A stretch of 64,000 nucleotides of DNA from Odiellus spinosus (taxonomy: Eukaryota > Arthropoda > Arachnida > Opiliones > Phalangiidae). The stretch's first letter is position 1. The number at the start of each line of letters is the position of its first letter. The translations under genes and the position numbers were made by a program. Positions 11,601 through 23,465 of this stretch are shown piece by piece. Location: contig OY987231.1 of the NCBI GenBank assembly GCA_963920705.1, positions 5,883,424-5,947,423 on the forward strand, read 5' to 3'. The notes under the pieces were generated by a model. That model saw only the letters and a program-made list of their open reading frames with translations. It was not told the origin of the DNA and did no database searches.

Positions 11601-12339
11601 TAGAAGTAACGAAATATTGGCATTCCTTATCTTCGAGCGGGGCATAGCCCGTACAGTAACCTTCTCAGATTGAAACAACTTGGGAAAACCAAAATTTCAC
11701 CTTTCCTCCGAGGATTAGCATAGCGTATCAATCCCCCTCAAGTTTGCCTATTGGGACAACTAGAGTATAGAGATAGAGTAGCGTAGAGTTGTGTGTAGAT
11801 TATCCTTGGAGGAATAACGCGAGAGTATAGTTGACTGCTTTAGTCTTGACTATTAAAATAATAAGCCGGTCTCCTCTTTCCATGTTAAACCGCGCAATTT
11901 GGTAGCAGGCTTAGCTAGATGGTTCGAAAATGTTCTTCTCTAAATAATCTGACTCAGTAAACCCGAAAAACGAATCATAGTAGCCTCTTTTGGATATAGC
12001 TTTTTATATACTTTATTTTCAAGCTTGAAAGGGGTATCTATGTTTTAAAGTCGCCTTCTATTCTGGCTTAGCAGACGACGTTGACCATAAAAAGTTGTAC
12101 AGTTAAAGCTAGGCTGTGTGCGTAAGGGAAGAGCATTTTAAATGGGCAAATTTCGGAGCAGATATGGCCTTTAAGGCGTAGTATAGAGCTCTGCTCTGGC
12201 CCAAGACGGATGCTATAAACTACTTCTAACAAACTCTCACTAAAATCAGTAAGAGTTACGTTAGGAAACAAGACCTCGCGACCTCTAGCAGACGATGTTT
12301 CGGTTTGGTTTCTACTCCTTTTAAAAAACACGATTTTGA

Positions 12340-12775
12340 CAGTTATTAAAACCAGAGGTATATAATAACCCTCTTCGGGGGGAAGTATGAAAGGTAGGCA
12401 AAATCGACGAACAACAAGTGCCCGGCGTAAATCGCGGCGGATCGACACACCGCTTTACTCCCAAAAAATAGTTACACCATTTTGAACCTCACTAAATTTT
12501 CCCTACGCACACTTCCGGAACTCGCGAGCTGAAGTCAACCTTCGACTCCATTTTAACAGACAGCCTGACTCCTGAGACAGGAAGTTCTAAACACAAATCG
12601 AGCCGTCTTGTTTATACAAAGACCATTTACTAGAGTAGCGACATTGAGAAGTCCAGCGCGAGCTAGTGGCCTAGATAGTCAGCAGCGGGCTCTTGTTGTT
12701 CGTGATTTTTAGCATTGGTAGTATAGGGGCTTTCATACTTCCCCCCGAAGGGGGTTATTATATACCTCTGTTAAA
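12340..12775. repeat. Separated inverted repeat
   Basis: The segment containing 'gaggtatataataaccctc' and the following 'ttcggggggaagtatgaaa' (about 12353-12393) returns inverted at about 12729-12770, and 'gaacaacaag' is also inverted at the outer edges. About 300 bp of unrelated sequence lies between. The open frames on both arms share the same peptide (PPEEGYYIPL-like) only because of the inversion. Confidence 0.65.
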
Positions 12776-13009
12776 ACCTACTCGAAGACTGAAGAGGGGT
12801 GAGTCACCCTACTTTATTTCTCCAAGGATTCTCCGTACTATAGTAAACTCCACTTCGAGTTGGCAGTACGCCGAAGGTTACACGATCCCGTTTTATTAGA
12901 AGTCTAACAAACCCATCCTTTTTGGGTCTTTTTGTGAAAGTTGTTAACAATTAGACATATGTTACGAAATTTATGCAGCGTCCCTAGTGTTTAAATTGGT
13001 TCTACTAGA

Positions 13010-13430
13010 GCTAGTGTCACACTAGCATTTCTTAATTGATAAAACCCATATTCAAATCGCCAGGAATAGTTTTAAGCTTGATGCTTTCACAATGTTCATA
13101 CTAGGACTTGGAATAGATTTAAATTGTAAATTGTTTATTACCACTAAAAGAACTCAATAAAACAAACAATAAAAGTTTCTCTAGAGTCGTGTGAACTGAA
13201 AACCGTGTGTTTTCTCGAACCGATTTGATTTGATACTCGAAACTGCTTCAGGGAAGCAGTTTCATACCAGTTCAGTTTCAACAACCGAGAGACGAAGCTA
13301 CAATAAATCAATTTATAAAGATAATGCGCGAAAACATGACGATTAACACTATTCCTGGCGATTTGAATATAGATTTGATTTTACCGTTTCAAATCGATTA
13401 TGAAACCCTAGTGTGACTGTGTCTATATTA
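13010..13430. mobile_element. TIR MITE of the 'actagg...ctagtgtg' family, composite copy
   Basis: Related to the copies inside the GALNS introns (56745-57036 and 58510-58796): all share 'gttcatactagg', 'gaaactg.ttc', 'gatttataaagata' and 'gatttgaatat'. The left part duplicates one end in inverse orientation, suggesting two overlapping insertions. No coding potential. Confidence 0.55.
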
Positions 13431-13859
13431 TCGTTATAAATCGATTAATTGTAGCTTCATCTATTGGTTGTTGAAACCGAATCGGTTCCCGAAGCCGCTA
13501 CATGTATTTCGAGAAATCAAATCAATCAGAGAGGAAAAACGTAAGATCAATTGAAAAAAATTGATTATATAGGAATTATAATTTTGTCAAGGAATAAAAA
13601 AGACAAAATTTTTAAAAAGGTTTCTCTATATATATATAATTCTTATAAAAACAACACGTACAATCAAAAACTCTTAATAAAATTATAAAATTAACATTCA
13701 ACAAAATACCGCGATATTACAAAAGTTTCTTTTCCAAAAAAATTATCAATATATTCTTTAAACGTGTTACGAAAATTTCAAGGATTGTGAAAATTAATTT
13801 AATTTTCAAATTTGAGGATTTTGAAAGGAATGATTTGAAAAGAAGAAAAAATGGTAAGA

Positions 13860-15181
13860 TTAAATGGTCCGCGGCGTTGATGATAAGAGATTATTGGGTG
13901 TGGGCGGAAGTTTCGAAGGCGTAGTGGCAGGAATTGGAGTGGACTTTGAAGGATTTCCGTGAATATTAATTATATTCGTAGAGAATAATATGATCACAAG
14001 TACGATCACGATTAATACGAAAGCTATGATGAGCCACATCTTAACATTTTTGCAATACATTTTGCGATGGAGTGTTCGAGATTTTGTTTTGAATCGATTG
14101 CTCTGCGATAATAAAACAAATTTAGGAGGAAATTAATGATTATTTACACTAAGTGGCGCTCGTAACGTATCCTAATTATTCATTACCGCTAGATGGTGTT
14201 ACGAGGACCTTTTTAAGTATTTAAAGCCTTAATTACTTTCATAGAAGAAAACACCTTTTGGATTTACCGTTAAAAGTTAATACTTTAGGATAGGTTTTTA
14301 CAGTAAAACTTCGTTAAAACAAAATTTTGAAGAATTTCCCTATAGATGCCAGGCCTTGCAGATGATATGGCGGAAATTTAAAATATTTCGTTATAAGCAA
14401 TGTTTTATTATAACAAGGTTTTACTGTAATATGAAATGAAACAATTGAACTTATTGGTTACGTTTAATTCCAAATCGGAAGCTTTATCCAATAAGGCATC
14501 AATTTTATCTCCTCGCTCCAGAACCTTTTCAATGTTATTTTTCATGACTCCCTTGACTTCTTCGACCTGACGATTTAATTGAGTGATATTGTCTCCATCC
14601 CCTTCCCCGAATCGATCCTGCGTCCGTTTTACAATCAAATAATTAAAGACGTTCCACCAATCGATCATAAGCGTTAAAATTAACTTCACACCATTTCGTC
14701 TTCTAAAACGTTAACAAAGTCTCGATCCAATTCGTGTTCCACTGCATTGATAGCGCGATAACCTAAACTTCCTGACGTAAATTTACGCCTAATCTATTGA
14801 AGATGACAAAAAATAGTTAAAAAACATTTAAATTATTAATAAAGACGAGCCAAAAATTATGTACTAACTGATTCTAGGAAATGAAAAGCTAAGCGTCTAC
14901 CAAATTCGGGCCTCATTCCGCATAAGTATATAATTCCATCATAAACGATCGCCAGAAATTCGTATCTATGAAAATGACCAAATTCATTCTACAAACTTTC
15001 AAAAATGAACTATTTATCAAATTAACACTCACCCCTGTAAAGTATAAGCCGTCTTTGTATTGTACTTTGGTATTTGAGGTAAAACCGTTCGAGAAATAGT
15101 TTCCAAATCTTCGTTAGAACGAAGTAAACTAACTAATATTGTGGAATCTCTCGCTATCGCCGCATACTCTATTCCAGCCAT
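13860..15181 (-). CDS. VAMP7-like longin R-SNARE, five exons, complete
   Basis: Exons on the minus strand: 15181-15033, 14965-14869, 14793-14692, 14617-14462 and 14102-13860. All have GT-AG borders and compatible phases, and give 248 residues. Residues 1-116 form a longin domain (start MAGIEYAAIARDSTIL). Residues 127-185 are the R-SNARE coiled coil with the zero-layer arginine at about Arg151 in the VLERGDKID motif. A conserved KMYCKNVKMW linker precedes a transmembrane helix at about 191-208. VAMP7 pairs with Q-SNAREs to drive late endosome/lysosome fusion and lysosomal exocytosis, and the longin domain folds back to autoinhibit it. The lumenal tail of about 40 residues, rich in Pro, Thr and Ser, is longer than the vertebrate tail, so the protein exceeds the usual ~220 residues. 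Family assignment is firm; it could be a lineage paralogue. Confidence 0.88.
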
Positions 15182-16830
15182 TTTAACCGGTTTGGGCTCT
15201 GAAATAAAAGATAAAATTAAAGTTAATTTTACAGTTATGGTAAACAAAATGGATTATTAAGATTTTTAAATCATCTGAACATCCCTAAACCTTTTCGGAA
15301 CCACGAGAAACCTTTGAAAGGTCCTTTCATAACGCTCAATTAATTTTAACTTTATAGGAATATATACATTGAAAAGGGGGTGATGCTTAAACCGAACGAT
15401 TCGCGTTATTGAGTTAAAAAACGAATAACGAGAAAGGTAATAAAAACTCAGCCTTAACCTCGTTAAATAAAGGTAAACCATGGAGAACCTTGAAAATCGT
15501 TATACAGACAGTTTTATCTGTAAGTAAAGCGCGGCGTGGGGAACGCTCTTGTAAACAGCCTCGCTAACGGGTTTTCTTAATTTTTGTAAGGGGACCTACT
15601 TAAAGGTACTTGACATAATACAATGTGGTCGATTATAACTAGTGACTTTTCTCAAGTACGGGAATCAAGAGGAGGAATGTAATCTAAATAGGCCTAATTG
15701 TAGAGGTATTTCGTTATATTTAGCAAATTTTACCTATTCAGCTACTCGAGAACAGACGGTACTTACTTTACAAAATTTATACGCTTTAAAAGTTGGTGTC
15801 CTCGCTGTTGTTTCGCGAATGATATTAATATTAATAAGCAAGGAATCTATTTAATTTTTAAAGAAGGCCATGATGTTTACGTCTTTTCTTCTCCGCCCAC
15901 CGACAAAAAACGCGTCTGCTGCAGCGTAGGGTGATAACTTTGACTGGGTTCGTTTTCTAGGGAAGAGGTAGAGGTCGCTTCGTTGAAAAGATACTCCGTA
16001 GTCGCTACCTCAGCGCCAAAACGGCGAAAATTACCCCGGATTACCTCTACAAATTGCGGCCAACTTGAACTAGTGAACGTAGCGAATATCTCTAGCAACC
16101 TTGAACGTAATCACCTTTTTATTCCGCCGTTTTGTTGCTCTAAAATAATCATGGTGAACTGTTAAATGTGCCGGTGTGCCGTACTGAGGATCTTAGCTCT
16201 TGTTGATGTCCCAACCCGAGTAAACCGACCCTGGCTGGAACAAATCAAGGCTACTAAACTTAAAGGAGTTGGGGACACCCTTTTTTTGTTTTAAATCAGG
16301 TTTAACATTGTCTATCAATCCGCCCCAGGTTTTCACATTATGCTAATTCTTGTTGAACAGAACTACGGTATGTACGTTACCATAGAGAATATGGGGAGGG
16401 GAGTTGAACTTGATGATGATTTTCTTTATACAGCCTACTCATAAACCGGAAGCTTCTCTTCGCTAGCTAGCGCGTCTCATAAAGGATTCGTTTTACCCAC
16501 GCGACAACATTTTACTACGAAACGTCTCTACCCCCGTTCTCCCAGAGTGGGAGTTTAGGCCGACGCAGTAGGAACCGCGCCGTCCCCACATTTCCTCTCC
16601 TTCTCTGATCCTCCTTGGCTCTAGTCAGGGACTTTGGACTGTAAATTGGACATTAAAGAGAGTGGCAACATTTATACTTAGCATGCGCCATTGCGCTTGC
16701 GGCCATTTAAATTTTTTATTAGGATTAACTTTCATTGCTCAAACTCAATAAGGAATTCATTATAGAATTTAATTTTGTGAAATGATTTTTAAAAGTATAC
16801 TTTTTAATTGTTTCGTGCCAAATATATCCA
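15182..16830. other. VAMP7-like 5' flank; no further gene seen
   Basis: The first few hundred bases are the 5' flank of the minus-strand VAMP7-like gene and should include its promoter, but no clear TATA box was found. A frame at 15877-16098 (minus) is well composed but matches no family I recognise and has no defined splice sites. The rest is unassigned. Confidence 0.35.
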
Positions 16831-16831
16831 A

Positions 16832-17040
16832 AAGGGAGAATGCAGCCTAACAACAAGTTATTTTTTTGATCGATTCCATTTCGTTCAAATAGGTATAATT
16901 TTCAAAGAGAACCTGAATTTCTTCGCGTTGAAGTATCAGCGACTAATGGCAAAGACCAATAACATTCGATTTGTAGCTTATTCAGGATCTTCATGACTTC
17001 AGCTAAGCCTATTTTCTGGGTAAGTTTTAAATTGATTTCG
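16832..17040. mobile_element. TTAA-family MITE, truncated copy
   Basis: Begins AAAGGGAGAATGCAGCCTAAC like the intact family members and keeps the inner 'cctattttctgggtaagttt' block, but lacks the far terminal repeat and the TTAA pair. A degraded remnant. Confidence 0.6.
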
Positions 17041-17100
17041 TTACAGCTATCGCTTGTAAGATATAACGCTAGCCTAGCCTTTGGTAAGGCATTCTGGTTT

Positions 17101-17382
17101 GGCTCTCGATTTGCCGGAAATGGGCCCTTGTCTCATAGCCGCGCCGCCATCTTTTTGTAGTAACAGGCTGCCAGACTATTTATAATTTTATTTTCCACAA
17201 ACCAAATTCAAGTTGTTAGTCCAACGCTTCCTATATGATAAAGTATAGGAGGCGTTGGTTAGTCTGTAGCTATTTTCACACTACAAAAAGATGGCGGACG
17301 ATCACGTGACAAAAAGTTTTCCCCGCCAAAATTTTCGCGAGGTTCTCTAGACTTCCGGTTTTGGAAATCGACCAGGGCTATC
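17101..17382. mobile_element. MITE with 'cgccatctttttgtagt' arms, copy 1
   Basis: Nearly identical over about 275 bp to 20719-21004. Outer ends (TCGATTTGCC and GGAAATCGA) are imperfect inverted repeats. The inner pair 'cgccatctttttgtagt' and 'actacaaaaagatggcg' is inverted, and the centre holds another short inverted pair ('ccaacgc.tcctat'). No coding capacity. Confidence 0.7.
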
Positions 17383-17412
17383 CCGAGTGAAAGGGCCCAA
17401 GGGGGAAGAAAT

Positions 17413-17434
17413 GTTTTTTTTTTTTTTTTTTTTT
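17413..17434. repeat. Poly-T tract
   Basis: Homopolymer run of about 22 T. Confidence 0.8.
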
Positions 17435-17489
17435 CACGATTTTCTGTGAAAGTGTTACGGGTTCACGTTACCACGGCGAATGAGGATGT

Positions 17490-17636
17490 GTGAAAAATAC
17501 ACTTGTTTCCGTGAAAAATCACGTGTTTTTCGTGAAAAATCACATGTTTTGCATGAAAAATCAGTGTGTTCCGTGAAAAATCACTTGTTTTCCAAAATCA
17601 CGTTTTTCCGTGAAAAATCAAGTGTTTTTCGTGTTT
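17490..17636 (+). repeat. Minisatellite, unit about 20 bp
   Basis: About seven imperfect copies of a unit close to 'cgtgaaaaatcacgtgtttt'. The open frame crossing it (17480-18091) is a repeat product with no family resemblance. Confidence 0.75.
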
Positions 17637-18599
17637 TTGTTTCGGATTTATCCCCAATATCCCACTACGTGCGCTGTAGTCGCGCACTGGATTTAGTCGG
17701 ACTCGATTCACTCGATTTTGTGAGAGTGTCATATCCTGAAAGCGATAGCTTTTATTATTCACCCGAAAAAAAAATCTATAGGACCAAGCAAATATTCGAT
17801 AAAAACGGGAAACTATCCCTTGAAAGAGCACGCTGCCATTTCGAAATTCAAACGAAAAAAAAAAAAAAAAAAATCATTAACACCAGTTTCGGGTTAACTT
17901 CGCTCGTTTGTTTCGCAAACAGGAAACATTTTATTTATTGTAAAACTTCCATTAAGGCTCTATTGTTTTCGATTCAATATCTTTCCCTTCATTTTGTATT
18001 TCAAAGGGAAAATTATGTATATTTCACGCTTCATCGCGGGTCTTTATTGATTTTAGGCTATGGCTTTCATTTCACTCGTAAATTTATCTAACTACGCGTG
18101 ACCTATAACTACTATCGACTAAGAACTTGCCTGCTCTCTCTTTTCATTTTTCGCGGACTTTTTTTTATTTTTGAAAAGCGATAGTTTAAGAAACGAGAAG
18201 TTTAAACTGTTCAAATTTTAGTGAGATGTCTTTTATAGGGATACTTTTGTCTAAATATATGAAAAATGTTTTGATACGGAGACAAACCAGATTTGAGTTC
18301 ATTTCTTTTACTCACAATAGACCTCTTGCTTTTATTTTGACCCCCTCCCAAGGCAACCCACAGAATCTGACAAGCAAAGGGGGATGAAACATCGACGTCA
18401 GTGCTCATGAGCTCATCAGGTTTGATTCAATGGGTTGCCTGGAGGGGATCAAAATAAACACAAGTGGTCTATTACGTATTGCTAAGAGAGGGCGAATAGG
18501 ATTGAATCAACGAGTTGAGAGGATGCGATGGCAAGTCGAAGAGTATATAGCGAGTTTGAGGGAAGAAACAACTGAAAATTGGCGGCAAGTTGGATGGAT

Positions 18600-19340
18600 C
18601 AAGAAGCATCAATAAGTTTAAGGGAAGAAGCAACAGCAAGCTGAAGGAAAGAAATACTTGCAAATTAGAGAAAAGAAGCAACGGATAGTTTAAGGGAAGA
18701 AGCAACGGCAAGTTGGAGGAAAGAAGCAACTGCAATTTGCATAGAAGAAGCAACTGCAAGTTGGAGAGAAGAAGGAACATTAAGTTGGATGAAAGAAGGA
18801 ACATTAAGTTGGATGAAAGAAGCAACCATAGAAAATATAGTATAAGGAATAGAAACTTCAGTTGGTAGCTGTCCCAATCCAATCCAGTCTATTCAACTTC
18901 CGGAGATCAGTACCACCCTATATAGCGCGTGTTTTATATAAAGACTAAAAACGCCACGTCTATTATTTAGTCTTAAATATATTTATATCGACTGCTCAAT
19001 GCCTGTTTGTTCACTCGGCGCCAATAGGAGACCTACAGGTACAGGAAGTAGAGATACCAGAGCTTTAGCTCGACTAAACCCGTCCATAAAACAAATTCTG
19101 AAGCTTCTTTTCCTTTTACTATATTTTCTATGAAGCAACAGCAATTTGAAAGCAAGGCGCAACAGTAAGTTGAAGGGAAGAAACAACGGCAAGTTGAAGG
19201 GTAGAAACAACTTCAAATTAGAGGGAATAAGCAACGGCAAGTTGGAGGAAAGCGATATCAAATCGGGGGAGAGCAACTGCAAGTAGAAAGGATGTAGTGG
19301 CAAGTTGGTCAAAAGCTTGGAGCAAGTTTGGAGTAAACTG
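18600..19340 (+). repeat. Degenerate minisatellite split by an insertion
   Basis: Two blocks (about 18600-18826 and 19132-19330) of imperfect units around 'gcaactgcaagttggagagaag', with unit lengths of roughly 24-36 bp. A 305-bp inverted-repeat element (18827-19131) separates them. Long leucine-rich minus-strand frames here are translations of the repeat and are not accepted as genes. Confidence 0.65.
18827..19131. mobile_element. Inverted-repeat element inside the minisatellite
   Basis: The ends 'catagaaaatatagta' and 'tactatattttctat' are inverted. The octamer GAAGCAAC flanks it on both sides (18819-18826, 19132-19139). An 8-bp duplication would suggest a hAT-type insertion, but GAAGCAAC also occurs within the minisatellite unit, so the duplication may be coincidental. 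Confidence 0.55.
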
Positions 19341-19572
19341 ACAGCGGGTTCAAGTGAAGCATTAGCGGATTTTAGGGCTGTTAAAATGTCGGTGAACGTA
19401 TCCCTTTAACAAAAAAAAAAAAAAAAATAATAATAAAAACGTTACCAGCAGGATGTTTATAAAGTTGTTAAAATGCAAAACTGTCGCAATATGATATAAT
19501 TAAAAAAATCACCGATGGCGAGTCCGCGACTCTCTTCCAAAAAGATTCCCCCTTTCCCTTTGCACCATCATC

Positions 19573-19575
<3 letters not shown>

Positions 19576-19606
<31 letters not shown>
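19576..19606. repeat. Poly-T tract
   Basis: Homopolymer of about 31 T in otherwise unassigned sequence. A shorter A-run lies near 19411. Confidence 0.8.
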
Positions 19607-19613
<7 letters not shown>

Positions 19614-20197
19614 CATAAATTACGTTTGAGTAGTTCCCCCTACGAGGCGTATAGGGTGAATCCTCAAACAATGCTTTATTTTTTGACCTATATTTGACTT
19701 CGGCGCTTCCCGTATGATAGTTTTGGACCACAGGCGTTTCATTAGGGACGCGTCATTGTGTCAGTGAACGCTTTAATTTTACTCCGTCTATCAAGTCGGT
19801 CTAAATACCGTCCGTATATCGAACAGTAAAACCCGAGTGAGGTAAGAGAGTTCTACGCCTAATTGTATACTTTATTTTTTTATTTTAAAAAAACCTTAGT
19901 TTAGACCCCTATATGACTTTGTTAAACCACCATTTCTTTGACATGGTTTTAAAAATTTACATTTTGAATCAATTTAAATACTTGTTAAAAACTTTGACGC
20001 TAATTTTAGTTAACTCGAGTTGTTTCGTTAGTTTCTTACGGGTACTAGATCTTAAAAGTTCAAGTACCTTACATATCCCAATGTTTTGGTATTCGCGAAA
20101 TACCCCAATGTTTTGGTATTCGCAAAAAACGTTAGTTTAAATTATTTTCGGAATAGATTTTCAAGAAACGGTATTGTTGAAGTTATAGCAGCCAACA

Positions 20198-21164
20198 GGG
20201 TAAGTGAAAACTGACATCACTTTCTTGATTTTACGTTTTTCAGTTTTTCTCTATCTCGGTTATCGAAAACCTAAGAAAAATATCAACTCTTGGTAGAAAA
20301 ACGTTCTAAAGATCGGACTTGTAATCGTCTTCTATGAAAAGCTAGAACCGCCTGTGTTTGAATTGATCAAAACATAATAGTGCCTATTAATTTATCTATG
20401 ATCAAAAGGTATCCGACCTATAGCCGCTGTCGGAGAGTTTCGTGTGCTCGTTTAAATTACAAACGCGCAACTTACAATTTAAATTTCATTTATTTATAGG
20501 CTAGATTTAGGCTTAGCGTTCTTAAGAAAGATTATAATGTTTTCACGACGCTTTAGAAGCGTGGCTAGTTAAATAAATTTAATTTAGGGAATAAAATCAT
20601 TTTTAAATGAAGGAAAACAACGTTTCGAACAGATGTGGTAGCTACCAAAGGTATCTAGCCTGATTACATATATGATATCTATATTTTTTCCGGGGTCACA
20701 TGCTCTAAAAGGCGCTTATAGTCCGGGTCGATTTGCCGGAAATGGGCCCTTGTCTCATAGCCGCGCCGCCATCTTTTTGTAGTAAGAGGTTGCCAGACTA
20801 TTTCTAATTTTATTTCCCACAAACCAAATTCAAGTTGTTAGTCCAACGCTTCCTATATGATAAAGTATAGGAGTCGTTGGTTAGTCTGTAGCTATTTTCA
20901 CACTACAAAAAGATGGCGGACGATCACGTGACAAAAAGTTTTCCCCGCCAAAATTTTCGCGAGGTTCTCTAGACTTCCGGTTTTGGAAATCGACCAGGAC
21001 TATTGGACGGATTTTTGTCAATTCAAACACACGCGGTTCATGCTTTTTATTTTTATTTTTTTCATAGCAGACGAATAAATCCCGTCTTAAAAAAACTACA
21101 GTTGATATTTTTCTTAGGTTAAGAAAATTTAAAATAAAGTGATATATCAGTTTTCATTTACCCT
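20198..21164. mobile_element. Long-TIR element of about 970 bp with a nested MITE
   Basis: Arms of about 160 bp (20198-20370 and 21010-21164) are inverted, sharing 'cctaagaaaaatatcaact' and 'gtgtttgaattga.caaaa'. A further partial arm lies at about 21490-21680, inside the next TTAA-family element. The space between the arms contains the MITE at 20719-21004 and no coding region. Confidence 0.6.
20719..21004. mobile_element. MITE with 'cgccatctttttgtagt' arms, copy 2
   Basis: Near-identical sibling of 17101-17382. Here the outer inverted repeat extends further (ATAGTCCGGGTCGATTT and the inverse of AAATCGACCAGGACTAT). It lies between the arms of the 20198-21164 element. Confidence 0.7.
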
Positions 21165-21168
21165 TTAA

Positions 21169-21720
21169 AGGGAGAATGCAACCTAACAATAAGTGATTTT
21201 TTTTTATCGATTCCTTTTCGTTTAAATAGGTCTAATCTAACAGTTAACAAAATTACAAACAAATATTAAACTAGAAATCAATTAACAATTTAACATCAAA
21301 ATAGGCTTAGCTGGATTCAAAGAGATCCTGAACTCCCCATATAAGCACTAGCGACCAATGACATTGGTCAATTTAAAACATGCCATAAAATTAGGAGATT
21401 CCCCATAGAAGGACTTAGTCGCACATTTTGATGGTAAGTTTTAAATTTATTTCTAGTTCAATATTTGTTTGTAAAATTTTTTAACTGTTGTTAAACACGG
21501 GGGCTCCACGCTTTTTTGTAGCAGACAACTAAGTCCGATCTTTAATACCTTTTCTATCATACTTAGGAGGTGTTTTAAAATAAGAGTTGATATTTTTCTT
21601 AGGTTTTCGATAATGTTGATTCAGAAAAACGTAAAATCAAGAAAGTGATATAGCAGTTTTCATTTATCCTTTAAACAATAAGGAATCGATAAATCACTGT
21701 TGTTAGGTTGCATTCTCCCT
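21169..21720. mobile_element. TTAA-flanked MITE, copy 4
   Basis: Starts AGGGAGAATGCAACC, ends with the inverse, with TTAA at 21165-21168 and 21721-21724. It is longer than its siblings because it carries about 190 bp matching one arm of the neighbouring 20198-21164 element. Confidence 0.75.
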
Positions 21721-22197
21721 TTAAGCAAATTTATCGCGAGAGTCTCTTGAATTCTTACGAAAACCAATTTTACAAATCACGAAAATGAAATCCCACGGTT
21801 TCTGTCCGTAATTAATATTCATAATGAACCCCTGATGGGTCGATGACGTAGAACTTTTACTCGCGTACGATGGGCGTTGGCTATTATGGTTAAATGAGGT
21901 TTAATACGGCGTACATCAGTCCACTTTAGGTTTTTCCCATTACCACAAATCCTCTCGAAGTTTAATGAACTGTGTCACTCGAAAGATTTCGATTGTAATG
22001 AAAACAATACGACCGATTGATATCTTTCAAATAAACATACATTTATTATGTTAATTTATTGTTACAATTATGATTTATTTAAATATATTATAATGACAGT
22101 TAATTGATAAAAGCAGTCTGAACATTTAATATTATAACCTATAGACAAATTTAAAGAGTTTAATGTTTGAAACAATTATAATTCTATGGTATTTTAA

Positions 22198-22784
22198 GGG
22201 GATAATGCAACCTAATAACAAGTGCTTTTTTATCGATTCCTTATACCCTCTTCAGACGAGGCGTAACTAACCGTGGTTTAATCAGATTTAACCGAGGTTT
22301 ACATAGCCTTCCCAGTTCAATAAACTTCGGTTAATTCGTGATTAAACCACGGTTAAGTCTGATTAAACCGGCTAGTTACCCTCGTCTGAAAAGGGTATTA
22401 CCGTTTAAATAGGCCTAAACCACAGATAAAAAATTTACAAAACAAATATTAAACTAAAAATATATTTAAAATTTACCCGGAAAATAAGCTTAGCGGGATT
22501 CATGGAGATCAGCTGAATTTCCTCCGTGTAAGGTATAGCGACCAATGAGCCCGTCGTTCGCGCGAGATCTCTACGAGACTTACGATCGCGTTCAATTGGC
22601 CGCTAGACCTTATACGCAAGGAAATCAAGATCTTCATTAATCCCGTTTAACCTATTTTCCGGGAAAGTTTTAAATTTATTTCTAGTTTAATATTTGTTCG
22701 TAAAATTTTTCACTTGTGGATTAGACCTACTTAAATGATAAGGAATCTATAAAAAATCACTTGTTGTTAGGTTGCATTCTTACT
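22198..22784. mobile_element. TTAA-flanked MITE, copy 5, with nested palindromic MITE
   Basis: Diverged family ends (GGGGATAATGCAACC and the inverse of GGTTGCATTCTTACT) lie between TTAA at 22194-22197 and 22785-22788. The normally continuous 'gattccttatcgtttaaat' is split by the insert at 22244-22397. Confidence 0.75.
22244..22397. mobile_element. Palindromic MITE TACCCTCTTCAGACGAG, copy 1
   Basis: A 154-bp near-perfect palindrome with ends TACCCTCTTCAGACG and its inverse. It is inserted into a TTAA-family element. Comparison with intact siblings suggests a short duplication (TTA fits best). A second copy lies at 28870-29000. Confidence 0.75.
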
Positions 22785-23129
22785 TTAAGTATTATCATAA
22801 ATTTATTTCATTACATCATAAGTATCGTTGTAAATAGGTGCGGTACTATTTCTGCCTTCCAACTTGTTTTCTATCAAAATCGATAGTTCTATAGGGACCC
22901 CGGTTGCCAAAATTACCGCGGTAATTTACCGATTTTAAAATACAATTGTAAATTACCACGACCTAAATAAAAGTTTTAATATTTTATTACAATTAAATTT
23001 TTCCAAAAAAAAAAAATTAAATTACCCTTTTTTATGAGACGGTAATTTTACACCATACAAATATAAGACGGTAACTAAGGCTCCGAATAATTGGATAAGA
23101 TCAACCGATATAGGATATTAACCATTTTT

Positions 23130-23465
23130 AAAGGTCGAGGAAAAGTCAGAGAATTTGAAAATGAGCCCAAATGGTCAGAGGAATTAAATATTTTGGTACG
23201 TGTCATGGAATTGTTTATGATTGGTTGACCAATTTATTGTAACGTAACTATTATAAACTGAAAATATTTGCCTAAAGATTAAAATGTTTTCTCATATTCC
23301 GAGTAAACTATGTCAAATAAAAAGTGGAAATTACCACTCGCTCGTAAGAATAAATTCGTGAAAAAAGACTTAAAATTGGTCAGGGAAATAATTTTGAAAT
23401 GGTCAAGGGAAACCTGGAAAAGTCAACCTGGAAACTAACTTCCAAAATTTCGTACGAACCCTTAT
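23130..23465. repeat. Dispersed 'gtcagggaa' repeat, copy 2
   Basis: Collinear with 11040-11600, without the 200-bp insertion, including 'tgtaacgtaactattataaa' and 'gaaataattttgaaatggtc'. Confidence 0.65.

Noticed and set aside
12068..12448. 126-aa minus-strand ORF as a gene
   Set aside because: Overlaps an inverted-repeat arm, no family resemblance, no splice or start support.
15877..16098. 73-aa minus-strand exon
   Set aside because: Composition is plausible but there is no identifiable family, donor/acceptor pair or neighbouring exon.
18472..18882. Leucine-rich hydrophobic ORF
   Set aside because: Lies on the degenerate minisatellite at 18.6-18.8 kb; hydrophobicity comes from the antisense of a purine-rich repeat.
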